Below are positions 26,201 to 41,200 of a stretch of 64,000 bases of DNA, piece after piece. The stretch lies in assembly GCF_030936135.1 (NCBI RefSeq), contig NC_082611.1, positions 13,035,001-13,099,000 on the forward strand, read 5' to 3'. This DNA is from Gavia stellata (lineage: Eukaryota > Chordata > Aves > Gaviiformes > Gaviidae). Below the pieces are notes generated by a model. That model was not told the DNA's origin. It saw only the letters and a program-made list of their open reading frames with translations, and searched no databases. Made by a program: the position numbers and the translations under genes. Within the stretch, counting starts at the first letter, position 1. Each line of letters starts with the position of its first letter.

Positions 26201-29200
26201 TGAAAATAAAGTTGTTTCCGAGAAAGGGTGTATAGAAGTGTCAGGGTGTCACACTTCAATTGTTGCTTCAGGTGAAATTTGTATCGAACTTGAGAAGAAG
26301 CTCTGATTTGAAATGTTGAGTTCTACTGCCTCAGACTGTACATAGTAAAAATATAAAGGCTCTGTTAAGTGCAGTTCCTAATATATTTTTATCTGGATAG
26401 GTATGAAGCTGAGATGCTTACTTAGGTGACTCTTGCTTTATCAGTTACCACAGAGCAGCTTGACTGTGGAAGCTGTGAAATTCATTAATCTTTTCCAGTA
26501 AGCTTCCTTTATTGGTGCCTCTCCATATAGGTAACCATATCCAAGTGAGAGGGAGTAAAAGCTAGGGAGTAAAATCCTTGGGCAATTCAAATTAATTCCC
26601 TTTGCTTTATTACTTGTCCTGCAAATAAAATAGAGAAACTGCACATTAGTCAGTGGCAGTTTTCTACATATGTTACTTCCTTCATATGCTAGGGATGCAA
26701 ATTCAACTGGAGCATTGCACAACTGCAATGCTCACTGCTATCATTCATTGAAGGTCATTATCTGTCTTTTATTTAAAAACATTATTTCAGCTATGACTGT
26801 AAGGACAGGATATTGAATGTAGGTTGGAAATAACCTTTTAAATGAATTTAGAAAAGCTAAAGAAACTATGAAAAATGAACTCATACAGAGCTGGAAAATA
26901 AACATTTGAAAATGCTTTATCTACCTTGTAGTGATGAAAAGTGTTAAAATGGTTTGCTATACCTGTTTCACAACTGCTTTAGTGGTAAATAAATGTTTCC
27001 TAGTGCTGCTGAATTGTACCTGATCAGGAATGTTTAAAGCAATCACAATTATCAGAACTGACTTCTAAGCATGACATTAATGCTGTGCAGTTCTGAAGAT
27101 CTGAGCATTTAAATTTTTGATATAATAATTAACGTGGAGAGAAAAGATAATTTTTTTGATAATGGAACAGTAATCTTTTTAATTTCTTACATGAAACTGT
27201 TGAAGGCAAAATACTTACTCTTTGCTCAAACAATTAAGCAGAAAAATCATGCTCATGTTTTGCAATATAGGGTATTACCATTGATCTCAGATCAAGATTT
27301 GGCCAGAATTCCTTGCTTGTTGAAGGGCATTAGTCTGTGAATCTGAGTTTATTGATCTAATGCCATTGTTGGTGGTGTGAATGAATGTATGCTGGCTCTT
27401 TTTAAACTTAGTTAGTCTTAAGGGGTTTAGTTGCATGTCATTTAATTTTGCATGGAATTGGGCTGACAGCCCAAACAATGACAGTAATGATTTTGGTTCT
27501 AAGTATGTGACAGATTTGTTTGAGGGCAGCTTCAGATGCAGAATGCTAGAGTTGAGAAGCAAGCATGGATATTTTGGTCTGCTGTGAATATATTTATTTC
27601 TATATAAACTTGATAGATATGTGTTAGAAAATAAGTTTCTACTTAGGAAAATTCATAAAATGCATAGAACAAACAGATACAGTGCATAGAACAATAGGAG
27701 AACAAAGTAAGCAAGAAGTGGGATTATAGGGAGACTCACATGAGTCATTAGTGAAGACTAAATTCTTCATGGCTGTATTGGTTATGAAGAATGTGGATTT
27801 TGATTACACACACCACCCACTGCCCTGGTCCTCCTTTTCTCTTTTCTTTTTGAATGACAGTTAACTGTTGGTATAGCAAGACAGGAAGCTTGTCTTTTTC
27901 TGCATAATCTGGTTTCAGACTTTGATACTTACTTTTTTCCTTTTCTGCATAGAGATAAATCAGCTTCTAAAGCTGTTGAATTGGGAGCCAGTCTCTTCAG
28001 TGTTATGTGAATTGAGGCTTTGAGTCAGGGGTTTTGTATTCCAGGTTAGTATCAGTAAATTGTTTTCTTTTCTGGGCCAGTTTCTAGTTCTGACTAGAAA
28101 TTCAGCAGTGTTCTATTAGAGCTGGTACTCCCTATAGAAACACTTATTTTCTGGAAGAACAGCCTGCTGATAAAGTTCTGATATGTTCTCTCTGTTACAG
28201 AGAGGTAGGTAGATACTGATAATACCTAAGAGAAGAAAACAAACCCGAAGGGAAATGAAATTGTGATTAGCTCATAATGAAAACAAATAGAGGAAAGTGG
28301 TGTTAGGGAATCTGGAAGAAATGCATCTAAGGAAAACATAGCAAAAAGATGATGTTCAAGTAGCAGATGAGGTATTTGAAGAAGCTGGACTGATGGATTA
28401 TGAAGTTGCAAATCTTGAAGGAGGAGTTATTTCATCCAGATCTGCAAAGAAGGTGCAAGTGGTTTGAGTACAAGAAATACAAAGACATAGAAAGGGCTCT
28501 TGGCAGATAGTGCTGGCTGTTTTTCTGCATTGTGAAAGAATATTGCCTCTTGGCTTTTGTTTTTGGACAATGTAGCTGTGGTTTCAGCTATGCAGGTCCA
28601 GTCTCCCCTTTAATTGCATCTGTGTTCAGTGGCAGAAATATCTTTGTCCCTTCTGATTGCCTGTGCTCAGTGGATTTCAGGTGCTCTTTTACTTAATGTT
28701 CATAAATTTCACAAAGACATGAGTGAGTTGGTTGGAACTGAATAAATTCTGAAGTCTCAATGACTCCTGAGACAGCAGGTTGTATTACCATCTTGCTTGT
28801 GTCCACAACAGAAGGCCACAGTCACCTTTGGCAGGTCCACCAGAAATTATCCATCTTACCCTAGAGGATGGCTCCTATGGGTTTTTGAGAATGAATGAAT
28901 TGGCCAGAGTCACTCTCCAAATTTTTTGCAGCATGACATTTTCTGACTTAAACAGATTTAAAAAGCAAAACAAGTAACATTTAGTAGAATAAATGTGCAT
29001 ACTTGAAGGATAAGTAGTTTAGTAATGATTTCAGTGCATTTACCAGAAGGTGAATCTGTAAAATGAAATAAACCCAACATGAATTCCCTCAGAATATGTT
29101 TAATTTGGGAGATAGTGAGTAGTTTTCAGTCAAGTGAATGGATGGCACCTGCTGTTTGCCAGTTGTGCTGAGGCTGCAGCAGCAGAATACGTGTTGTCTC

Positions 29201-32200
29201 GGCAAGGGAAAAGTTTTATTGTTTAATTCTGCTTTACCCCTTTTATCACTATCCATAATGAACAAGATGAAAGAAGAGAATAGAGGCATTCCTACTGTAT
29301 CACTGAGAAGCAGGTGTCCCTACTCAGTTATTTATAGACTGCAAGAGTGCATATCATGGAAATGGGCTGTGAATGGCCAGTTACCCATCTGCTTTATCTG
29401 CTGAGTACTGTAACTGATTGTGTGGAAACAGCCTTTTTTCAGCTGATGAAAATTGGGGTTCTGAACAAACCGTTATGTGGTTGACTTTTTGTTTCTGCTA
29501 TCCTGTTAGCCCTGGAAATTAGTCATATGTGATTTAGGTTTTTAAAAAAATGCTCTTATTGTAGACCTTTTCTCATTCCTGCTGAGTGAAGATATTTCTC
29601 TCTGGCCTTGAATGCAACAATCTAGATTGTACCTATTTACTACAATTGGCTTACTAGCCGATTTTTCCTATTTCTGCATTATGGGTCTAGTGGTTTCTGT
29701 GTTTGCTTGTTGTCCTTGTCTTTCAGCTAGGTGTCTGAAACTGAAATGTCAATACCCACTTGCCAATACTTCCTCCCCAGTCCCTGCATTAATCTAAGCT
29801 TGTGTCCCAGAATTGTGGCTGTTACATAGAATATGTAAGCTCTGAATTCTAGCTTGGAAGTATCCTGTTTCTTAAGATCTAGGTCAGAAGGAGATTCAAA
29901 CATAATAATTTAATGAAACTAGGGCAAAACAAAAAATAAATGCAGCTTTTAAAGTACAGAGAGAGGGGAATAATCCATTACAAATAAAATAGCCAGCACC
30001 TCAGAGTTGAGAGAACAAATTAGTCCTCTTTACCAAATGAAGCTGTACAGATTTGCTCAAGCAGTTTTCTTTAACCATTGTTAGCTCCTTATTGCTTAGT
30101 ATTTCCCTTTCAATTTGTGCAGAATGGTGACATCTACAAATATTGCTGTAGCTTTCAAAAAGCAGAAATTAACTTGGCAAAGAGAAACTATCTGACCTCT
30201 TTAAAGCACAGTGGTCTACACTAAAACAGTGAAAATCTGCCCATTGGTAGATTAATTTCTTCTGATTATGCAATAAAACAGTTAAATATTTTTAAGTGTA
30301 TTGCTAGTATCCGTAATTTTATAAATAAACCAATCCTGTGCCCCCTCTGTAATGATGAGATAATTACATCTTGGAGTTGCTAATATCAGGTCTGTATTTA
30401 AAGCATAGCTTTTCTGGGTAAAATAAAATGTTGAAGGATTTCTTTTCACTTAGCATACTCGTTTAAAAAAGTTGAACTTGCAACAGTAATGTTATAACAT
30501 AGTAAGGTTATAATAATGTTATAATATTGTAAGGTTATAACATAGAGCTTGTTTTCTATTGAAATTTTATACAAATTTTGTGTTCCCTCTGTGGCACATG
30601 GGATCTGTCATATTAATTTGAACTGAATTTATTGGGGAATATTTTTATAATTTAAAGTAAGTCTCTTCTACAACTAATACATTTGTATGTGCAATTTTAT
30701 TTATCCTCTCTGATATCAGAGGCAGTATTTATAGAGCATATTATGAGTTAACATCCCCAAAAATACCCCAATGAAGAAAGACATCTAATAGTCATTGAAT
30801 AAAAAGGTTGCCCTCCCAAGGAGTAAGGCTATAAGGTGATACTATGGTGTACTTCTAGTGGTTAACAGCAATTAATCCTTTCTCTCATCTGCTCAATACT
30901 TCATGAGGAAGGCAGAGGAGCCTTCACTGGGATCCTACAGGACCAGCAGTTCTTTTCAGAAGTTAGGACAGATAAAGGGGCACACAAAGTGAAAAGTTTC
31001 TAATGTCTTCTACTTATGAGTAGAACCAGGGCATATTTTTCTGGCCACTTATTTATTCAGTAGAAAATACAGATTTGGGTCAGCCAAAGGCATGATATTG
31101 CTGTGTAATCCTATTGTATTTGTCCAGTTGCTAAAGGAAATAACTTTGGCCTGGAGTTTCTGAAACAATGTTACCTTGCTTAGATATCCATATAAAAGCT
31201 GAATATCCCAGCATTTCCTTCAGTAAAATTTTGACTTAGTGAACAAAATTGTTTTCCTATCTTGGATTAACCAGTGAACTGAAAATATCCTTCATTGACA
31301 CAGCAATGTTTGTGATGCTTCTGTTGGAGGAAGGTACAAACAATTCAAAGCTTCAAAGTAGATCTGCTTCAATGTGTTTAAAAAAACATGTGAGATATTC
31401 CTTGATGGGAAACAGAACATTATATTATGTAATATTATGCCAAGGTAAAGAAGCTGAGGAAAAAAATCTAAATGACTCATCACCAAGAAAGCTGATAGAA
31501 AAACATTTGCCCCTTTTCTCCATCACAAGAGTCCTGTGGATAACCATATCAAGAGATTGTGAGATGCTGAAAGACAAGTGGGAAAGATATCTCTAGTTAG
31601 AGAAAATCCCACATATTACATTTTCTTTTCCATCCTGACTTTTGCACAGAGATTGCTTAGACTTTCAGCCATAATTTGTTCAAGTTTTTGCCAAGGCAAT
31701 ATAGATTTGGTTCATAATGATTACACATACAGAAATGCTAGTATGCTCAGAAGAGAAGGATGTGATGGCTAAGAGTTAGGATCTATAAACAGGTTAGGTG
31801 CCTGGCTGTGCTGCAGCATCTCTTTCCCTTCTAATTAGTGCCTTTCATCTGTTTAAAGTGATGGGAATAGTCGGGACTGAGGTACAAACTCAGACCAATT
31901 GAAGTGAATCCATGGTAGCAGTAGGAGGAATGTTGGGGTAAGTGGTTGGCAAAACCATTATTTTGTCTGTCCTGACATACAAAACAGAGAGAGTTGGTTC
32001 TTCACAAGTGATGGTATTAACACTTCACAAAGTTGTGAAATAGTTGAAGCCTGTGCTTCAACAAGACCCAGCTTGCTTTGGCTATACCTTAGGTTACCTT
32101 TTGAGTCTTCAAAATCTTACAAAGGAAAAAACACCTGAATTGAAAACCTATATAGTGGAATGAAAGTACAAAACTAAGTTACAACTTGGGAATTGCAGCC

Positions 32201-35200
32201 AAAACCTGAATGATCTGAGCTCTGTGTGTAGAGGAAGGAAAAAGGATACAAAGAGAGTGGTATCTGTTTTCTGTCCTTTGTTTTTCCCCTCCAGACATTT
32301 TGAGGCAGCAGTGATGTAGCTGTAAACTTTTAAAGGGATATAAGATATGGTTGCACTTAAACTTAGCATGCTCTTAAATAGATGACCAGGGTCAGAGTAT
32401 ATGCCCACAGCCTTCACAAGCTGATTAGAAGAGCATCAGGAGAAATAAAGCAATCCCAGTGCTGCATTTGCCAAAGCAAAAAAAACCCCCTCAAATCTCC
32501 AGGCAGTGATATGAAATGGTCTCTATTCAGAAAGGTTTTGAGACTTGTTTTTTACCAGAGTCAGGGAAGAAGGGAAGCATCATCTGTAACTTGTTTTGCT
32601 TGTACGTTTACTCCAGAGTACTTGAAGGCACTTCACATGCACACATGCTGTGACTGCATGTGTGCTATGTTCTATAAATGTTCCCATGCTGCAAGCAGAT
32701 TAGTCTGAAGACCTAAATAAGAGGATTTCTTCAATGCTAGCTATGCTCTGGCTAATTTATGTTTGCTTTTGCTGTTTGTTGTGACTATCTCTGAAGAATT
32801 AAATGTGCTACTCTTAACTCTATCTGTTTCTTTGCCTGCTTGTTTCACCTCTGATGCAATGCAGTGCTGGAACTGCAAAGCATTGTCAGTTTACATCACA
32901 CTACATTGGTAACAATTTTTAAATCAGCACAAAACATGATTTGTTTTCTCTTCCTGTGGTTAGATGCCTACTAAGTAATCAGAACTGCATGCTAATGACT
33001 CCAGAGTAGTTACAGATCATACCTTGACAAAATAATTTGATGTGGACAATATGTAGATGGCTCCTCAAACAGTTTCTGTGTAAACAATATAAATATAGCT
33101 GTGCACTGGAAATCTTCAACCCAGTTTTGACTGTAGTTTCCATGCAGAAACAAACTAAAATAACCTGCTTATGCTGAACATAAACTTTGGGCTGTTTCAT
33201 GCAGGATAGATTTTATTTTGCAAAACAATGCAGTTCATTAGAATCAACTGTTTTACATGGTGTTCTGTCTAACTGATACTCTGCAAATACTAGTATAGAC
33301 TGGGGGAATTCTTCTACATAGTGGCTAGAATTTTGCTTGGAGCAAATATGCCCCATCATATGCTTGGTATCATTCTGGACTTTTTGGTGAGTTGGACAGA
33401 ACCACAGAAATTTTTCCTTAGTTTGTGCAACAAGAATTATAATGAAGTATCCAACCAGGAGGCTTTATGGGCTAGTCTTCTAGAGCCAACTGAGAACTGC
33501 AGTACAGTTGCAGGCCTGGATTTTAAACCTAGTCTGAGACAATTTTAAGCATTTGGTTTGAGCACAATTTAAGCTTTCAATGCACCATTTCACTGCTGCC
33601 TGCAAAAGTGTAAGAAACTTGAAGACTGGCATTCACACCACATAGGAACAGATGAGTTCTCACTGGATGGAATTAGTACCAATGACTCTACAAGCAGCCT
33701 GTACAGTACACAGTTTTAACAAGCTTAGTCATTCTTCTGCTGCAGTTGGAAGGCATGGTAACTGCTGAAATAGCTGTTTTCATGTTCCAAGCTTACCTTT
33801 CATATTGAACAACATGCAGCATGCAGTTGCTTTGTGCTTATGCAAGACAGCTGTACTCTGGTGACATGCAACATTTGTTAGGTAATTGCCATTCAAGACA
33901 GTGTATTCAGTTGTTTTTTTGTCCCCTTGAGTAGTTCTAATGTCCTTTGACTTCTAGACCATCTTTCCATCCATTTTAGGGAGTGGGATCCTGTTCTGCT
34001 TGATAAGAGTAGTCACAGTAGAATTTTGGGGTTTAGCTAGAACTTTAACTATTCAGAAGCCCTTGTGAATGAAGTGAATTATTTCAAGCATATGACACTT
34101 CAGAGGAGCATTTTATAGTGACATATTTGATACTAATAATAGACATGATTTCACATACTTGGATTAACAATTATGTACTCCAAGGTGATACATATACAAT
34201 CTGTTTCAGTCTGCATGTGCTTCTTGAAGATGAGATGTGGTGGACTCCCAGCATTCTCTATAGTCACTAGAATGCATCTTTGTGTGACACTTGTTAGTTT
34301 GTTTATTTAGCTGCAGTAGGGCATGGTTTGAGAAATGGCTATATAGGTTGAATCTGCATGTTGGGTTAAGTGAACAACTCTCAGGTTGGGCCTTATTTTA
34401 AATAGTAAATCAGGTTATGGCCTATAGCCCTCTTCTACAGGAACACATAAAAAATAATTTCAGTATTAAAAAGTATAAGAGAAACTATTTCTTTCTGCAG
34501 CAATCCACTTGGTGCAGTTTCTCAGTAAAATACCTACTGGGTTTACAGAGGGTTAATCACTTGCCCTTTGGAGAAGAAATTATTTACCTTTTTAGGCTCT
34601 CTTCTAGAAACTGAGTGCTTCATACTATTATGTTTATAAGTTCAGTTACAATTTTGACGTAATGCTTCCTTCTATCATAAGCTAGTGTCTTTTATGGATC
34701 TATATATAAAATCAAAGGTTCTGGATGTGTGCTAGTTTGTCAGATCAAGTGTGTGTTTATTCTTCATACTTACAAAATTAACCTCTTTGTAAAACAGTCA
34801 GAATGAGAAAATACTCTTCACTTATCCCTAGAAACTGAGTTTTATTCCTGCCCATGCTCTTCTATCTCAGCAGTCTATGTGCCTTAATTGATCATCTTGA
34901 GATGAGGTTTAACTCAGCAGTTAATTGAACTCCAGGGAGCAAAATACACTTTGTTTACAAAAGTGCTATTGTACCTGTGAAGGCATTGGACCTGCCACTG
35001 TGCCACTGCAGTGAGCTAACAATTCACAGATGAAACATAATTAAATCAAGGTAAGAATCAGATTGTCTCAAAGCTTATAAGAAAGAAATATAAAAGGTAT
35101 ATATGCAAAGGTATATATGTATTGAAAGTACTAAACCTTCATGGACCTATTATGATTGGGGAAAGGAAAAATTGTCAAAGTTATTAAGCAATCTTGCCTG

Positions 35201-38200
35201 ATGTGATATATTTACAATATATACATTATACTGTATGGTGTGCATCAAAAGGTGTATTGAAATAGTAAATGTGTAGCAGCTTTGTATATGGATTATTTAG
35301 GTGATCTCTTAAGGAATCAAAATCCTCTGTCATTAAAAGGATAGCTGAGTAGATTTTTTCTTCAGAATATGCCCCACTAAGATTTGTGGAGGACAGCTCT
35401 TTTGGGTTGAAATTGTACTTTTTTTCCTGAAGGGAAAATGTTTTCTTAGTTACTTTCTTATTCAATTGTATGATAATTATTGGTGTTCCATATTGTCGTA
35501 TATATTGCTCTGTTTTTTGATTTTTTCAAACTTACCCCAGACATTAAAAAAGGAAATGTAGTAGAAGGCAAATCTCTTACCTCGCTCTGGGAAGGTGACT
35601 TATTGCACAAAGATAGTCAGATGGTCTTCAGGTTTTCATTGCTTCTTTTAACTAATGTACTTGTTAATAAGGTGTGTGGAGGAATCAGTGGAAGGTTGTA
35701 CTCTTTTAAATTTGAGTCTAATTTTGGTTCTCCTTCTACAGATACAGATGATATTCACTTTGTAGAGTAGTTAAGATCTAAGAGCTAATAATCCTCTGAA
35801 GAACAAGAAACCAGAGAGAAAGTGCAGGTTTGAGGCACTGCTTCAGTGTGGCAAGAAGTGACAGTGGTTTGAAGTTACAGTGCAAGATACTAGTGAGATG
35901 TTTATAACATTTTTGTATTTATTTGGCATAATCTAAATGGAAATTGAGTAAGGCAGCTGATGAAGGGAAGGGTGAAAGTGTATCACTTGGAATGGTAGTA
36001 GATAAAAAACAGGATGCTTGGTTTACATTAGAAAGCATATCAAAACAGTATTCTCCCTGTTAACTTTGAACTTTGTTTTGTCACTGATATTAAACTTATA
36101 TTCTGAAAAGTGTTTGGCTGTCCTCCTGCATTCTCTTCAATAACATTGCTCTTAAGTACTATCTTTGACTTCCTGAGTGCCTGTGTAATTGATGGTGGTG
36201 ATCTCTTAATGACACTAAATCTGGAGGAACTGGCTATGCCAAACATCAAAGCTCTCAGGATTGTCAATCCTGTGGAATTATGTCAAGTGTAAGCATGTTT
36301 GAAATGCCATAATGTTAGCGAGGGCAAAGCAACTTGAGTAAGTGAAACAGATGTCCTTAGATGACCAAGATGAACATCTGTAAATCTGTCCTTATGTATG
36401 TATACATGCTGATGGCTAGTGGAGCTGATGAAGGTTTGAAGAAGGTAAGACACCAAACAAAACTTTGTTAATGGTAGGAAGACATTTTCATAATAATGAA
36501 GGATTAAAGTTAATCGCTTAAACTTCACTCCATGCCTCCTGTTTAAAAACTAAGCCAACTCCTACTTCAGAGAATTAAGATGTCTTCATCCCATCCCCCA
36601 AATGGGATTATTGAAGAAAAATTCCTCCCTCAACTTTATAATTCACTCCTGGAGTGAACAGCCAGTCTAGAAATTAGTGTTATTAAAAAGATCATTTTGT
36701 TCAACTGGGGTAAAAATGAAGGCTGGAAAATCTGCAAAGACTAAACATGTAGCCTATCTTTAATTTTATTTTTGAACCTTGAAGTGTTCGTCTAGCATGA
36801 ACAGCTCTTACATCTGCCTTCAGGGATGAATGTTGGTAACCAGTGAAGATGAAAAGTCCATTGGTAAAAAATTGTTTAAAGTTTTCAGACTTGCATCAAG
36901 GATAACTTGGAACCATGGAATAAATCTGTGATGGACTAGGATAACAGTGAGATCAGTGAGGTCAAGCAGTTATTTAATACTTGCATAGGAGTCAATATAA
37001 ACAAAATGTGTTTTGAAATTTCTCAAAGAATATAGCTGTTTCATATTATGTATCTTTAACTTGGGATACTGCAGAAGGACATGCTGTTTCTCCTGCAAAT
37101 ACTCACATATTCTGTGGATTTTGTGGGAGTATAATAAAGTATGTAAAGATAAACACAATACATGGTAAATACAGATGGAGTAGCTCATGAACCCTTGCCC
37201 ATTGTTCTGTACCTTGGAAAAGCCCATTGTTTCCCACTTATCAAGAAGGTCTAAAAAGAAAGTCTTATCTCTTCGGTTATTGTCTTCCAGCATTTTATCT
37301 TTCTGGCTAAAATCAAGAAAGCAAGTAATCTGACTTTTTTGCAGATGAAAGACAAGATCTGGCAGGCTTAAACTAGAAAATATTCTTGTTCCTACATAAT
37401 CACAGTTATTTTGGAATCTGTTATAGAAAGGACTGGTGGGAACAGAAATAGTTGTGTGAAAGTAGATAGCATACAACTGTCTGCCAAGCGAGATTACAGT
37501 TAATTAGCTTAAAAATTAAGCAATTGTATATTAATTCCAGGAAGTGGGTCTGGACCAATTTTTTCAATAGGTTGGTGAAATACCTTCAGATGTTTGCATT
37601 TGTCTAGATGATTCCACATACACAATTGTTGCTTAAAGAAAAACACCAACCCTGTGTGTATGTTAATGTCATTGAATGTGTGCATAGTTTACAGATGGTC
37701 AGTTAAAAGAAAACTGAGGATATCTACAGTTCAAAACATACTTGAGTACATACTTGAATATATCTTATAAGTTTAGAGGTTTACTACTTGTCTTGATATA
37801 TTGGTGCTATTGTTTAGCAGATAGTATTTCCAAGAGCAGTTGAGCTCAATTTAAAGAATGTCAGTAATATAAGCATTAAGTTGCTACAATGAGGTCATGA
37901 TCATGAAGTCATTCCAGTAAATCATAGAAGGGTCCTTATTTGGAAAAGTTTCTTTTGTTTTTCTTTCAGTTTCTGTATTTCTTAATGGCTATCAAAAGTT
38001 ACCAGAAAGGATGCACCTATATGTATTTTAAATATAAAAGGCATTTGGGCATCTGTGTTCAAATATGAAAACAACACAAATCTTTAAGTGACTTACATCA
38101 CTGAACATGAACACAGCTGTCTTGAACACTGAACCAGCTTGGAAAGATCCAATTGTAGCCATATTGCAAGCAAAGTCTGCAGTCAGCAGTATCCTCCCTG

Positions 38201-41200
38201 GTGTAACTGAGGCTTCCAAGTATAGGATTCACATAAATCTCAACCTTTGAACTCTATTTCCTTTTCAAAGCAACATCGAACTGTACTGCGTGACACCTGG
38301 AGAACTAGGAGCTTCCCATCTCCAGTCAAATGTTTAAAGCAATAATGTGATCTTTGAGGTTTAGGAGTAATAAAGTATAAAAGCTAGAAATGAGCCTGTA
38401 CAGTCCTTGACCTCTCTTTACAGAATTCATACAGGAATTAATTACTTTCTTTTGTCCCCTTAGGGCAGGGGAGGAGGAAGGAATAAGATTGTCAACAGTA
38501 ACTTTTCTGGGAGAATGCTTATTTAAACCTGTAACTTCTGACAGTACAGAAACCACCACAAGCAGAAGCCATGTCTCTCCTAAGGGCTAATTCTATGACT
38601 TACGTTGTAGGTAGGCAAGAGAGCAAACAATTCCTGTATTTCTAGCAGCCTGAAAAAATTCCTTGAATCCTTTCTTCCACCCAACTTGACCTCCCTGCCG
38701 TAAGAAGCAGAAGCCAGTTCTTTCAGGCTTAAGAGCTATTGTCAGTAAGACAAAAGTTTAAGGTAGGTGAAATAGCATTTGCTTTTTTGTGGGGAGATTC
38801 CAGAACTATAGGAATAATTGATTTGAATATCAGTTCCTAGAAATTTGGTCATCTGGGTAAGCTAAGACTGCATTTCAAGTAGGAGACAGATGGCTTAAAT
38901 GATATATTCAAACACCCTTTGCCTTAATCTCGCTGGTGGTAAGAACAAATAAGCCATGCAAGGTTTGGAAATGCAATAGAATGAAACTAGTTTGATCTAC
39001 TAATAATCACAGTGTAGAGAGCACTGCAGCCCAGAATTCTCCTTGGGCAGGGAAAAGCAAGAGGCTTTGTTTTGATAGGAGGCAAGGAGTGGGATTGCTT
39101 AGACTGGAGTAAAAGCAGACTAAATGCAAAACCTAGATGAACGATGACAATTGCACTTTAAAGAAAGCTAATATTCAAGTGGCTCAATAGCATTCCTGTA
39201 TATGAACAAAAGCCAGTAACATGTATGGCAGAAATAGGTAACAGAAGGCTCTGACTCATCATGTGGAACTGTAACTTAAGTCCAAGGGGGATTTTTCTAT
39301 CTTGGATCTATTCCTGCTGGCTCAGATGGTCTCAAAGCCTTTAGCACCTAGTTTTAATAGAGCTAGTGCCTACAAGCAAGAAATGAGTTGGATGCAAGGA
39401 GCAAAATACTACTCATCTTAAATATCTTCCAGCTAGAGCTGAGGTAACTTCGTGTTGATAAGAAGCTTCCATTGACCTTTACTAAATTTGATTTTTCTGG
39501 ATTTAGAAAAGTCTCAACTCTTAAGCAAAAAATTTGCTTACTGAAGCACTGAGAAGCAGATGCAGTGTAGGCATCTTGGTGCTTCCCACTCAGTACAGCT
39601 TTCTTTTAGCAAACAAGTACCACCAATGGACAATGTGTGAGAGGTCACTGCTGTCTCTTACCAGTCACAAGTAGTAATTTTCTTTATGTTGAATGAAATT
39701 TTAAGTGAAATAACTTCAGGATATTCCATGAAAGTTTGTTTTACAAGTAATACTAATATTGGGAAGCCTAGTAGCTCACCTGTCTTCAAGATTCATAAGG
39801 TATTTTTCTGATTAATATTTTCAAACCTAACAAGTCTGTCCAACCCCTTGAATACCTAATACATGTGTACTTATTCAAGGGGCTAGGCTTCAGAACTATC
39901 TATTGCTTCCTCAAAAGATCAAAAGTAGTCATCTCTGACTTAAAAAAAAAAATGTGGTAAAACTTTTGAAAATATACATCTGCTATACACATGAGGACTT
40001 TTTTAGGTATATGAAATCTGGATAAATGTAGACCATCTCAAATGTGGAGATACAAATGTTCCATGTAAGGCAAGAGCAAACCTACTCCGGTCATTATACA
40101 CTTGAAGAATCTGAGCATCCTTTAGATAGACCGGTACAAGTTAGTAGCTACTCGGCTAGGAGGCCCACCATGCTGTCCAGAAATAGATACAGAAGAGACA
40201 GATTTGTATGGTTCAGGCAGTGAGTGAAAAGAAGACTTGAAATAGCATTTTAAAAAATTCTGATTCATAAAGGCTTGTTACTTCTACTGAATTCAGTGAG
40301 GATTAAGAGATCATAATTTGGTCTTAAATAAGGGCATTTTTGATTGCTCTACTGTTCTAGGTATTAATGAACAAACTGTACTGGCTATGCAGTGGTCTAG
40401 TGTTTTCTTGGGTGTTCCTAGAAATACACTGATATTTCCCAATTTCTGATTGGGGGAGAGCAGGGAGGGAAGAGAAGCAGTCTTAAACTAGGTATTTATA
40501 CTTGATTTGATTCCCTGAAGCCCAGACCTTGTACTGGCAGCTGAATGTGAATGGGATTGTTACTGACACAGTCTTCACCAGACCACATTGCTGTGACACA
40601 GATTTCTTTGTTAATAGAGCAGCTTTAAAGTACAGAGTTCATGATGAAATTCCGGCTTGACTCTCAGAGTTAGATTTGACTAATTCAGTGATTTCACAGA
40701 GAAAGAGAATTTCTCTTGGGAACTGTGTAGCAGAGTTTGGAAATAAAGTTGAAGATTAATTTCATATGGGAAATTGATTACAACAGAGGCAAAGACAATC
40801 CTGGTGCATCTTGAATAACTCTAATCAGTGGTGAGGTGGGAAGGAGGAACTCTGGCGGTGTTCTTTCCCTGCTGGGGATTGTTTGCAGAGAAGCTGAAGT
40901 ACTCCAACAGCCTCAAGCTCCATTCAGTGATGTTGCCTCCTTTTTTCTGTGGCAGCCAGCTCATGTCCTTTGCAAAACTGAAAGTAGCTTAAGGCCATCA
41001 TTTCATGCATGACTTGGTAAATTGTGCAAGAAAGGACACTGCCAAATGAGGAGCTAAGCCAGTTTTCAATAAGAGGGCCATCTGTGACCAAATGTTTTAG
41101 TAAGTTTGAAAACAATTGAGTTCTTTAGCATTTTTACTTTGAGTTCATTTACCATGTATGTAGCTTTGCTCCTCTCCAAGAGTAAGTTAATGTTACTGTA

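Noticed and set aside
32639..32665. 10-bp perfect stem with a 7-base loop (GCACACATGC / GCATGTGTGC)
   Set aside because: Within chance expectation; the pairing does not continue outward as a microRNA hairpin would.
39844..39882. Perfect 11-bp inverted repeat with a 17-base loop (CCCCTTGAATA / TATTCAAGGGG)
   Set aside because: Stems of this length with short loops are expected about once by chance in 64 kb. No flanking extension typical of a microRNA precursor or a MITE was seen.
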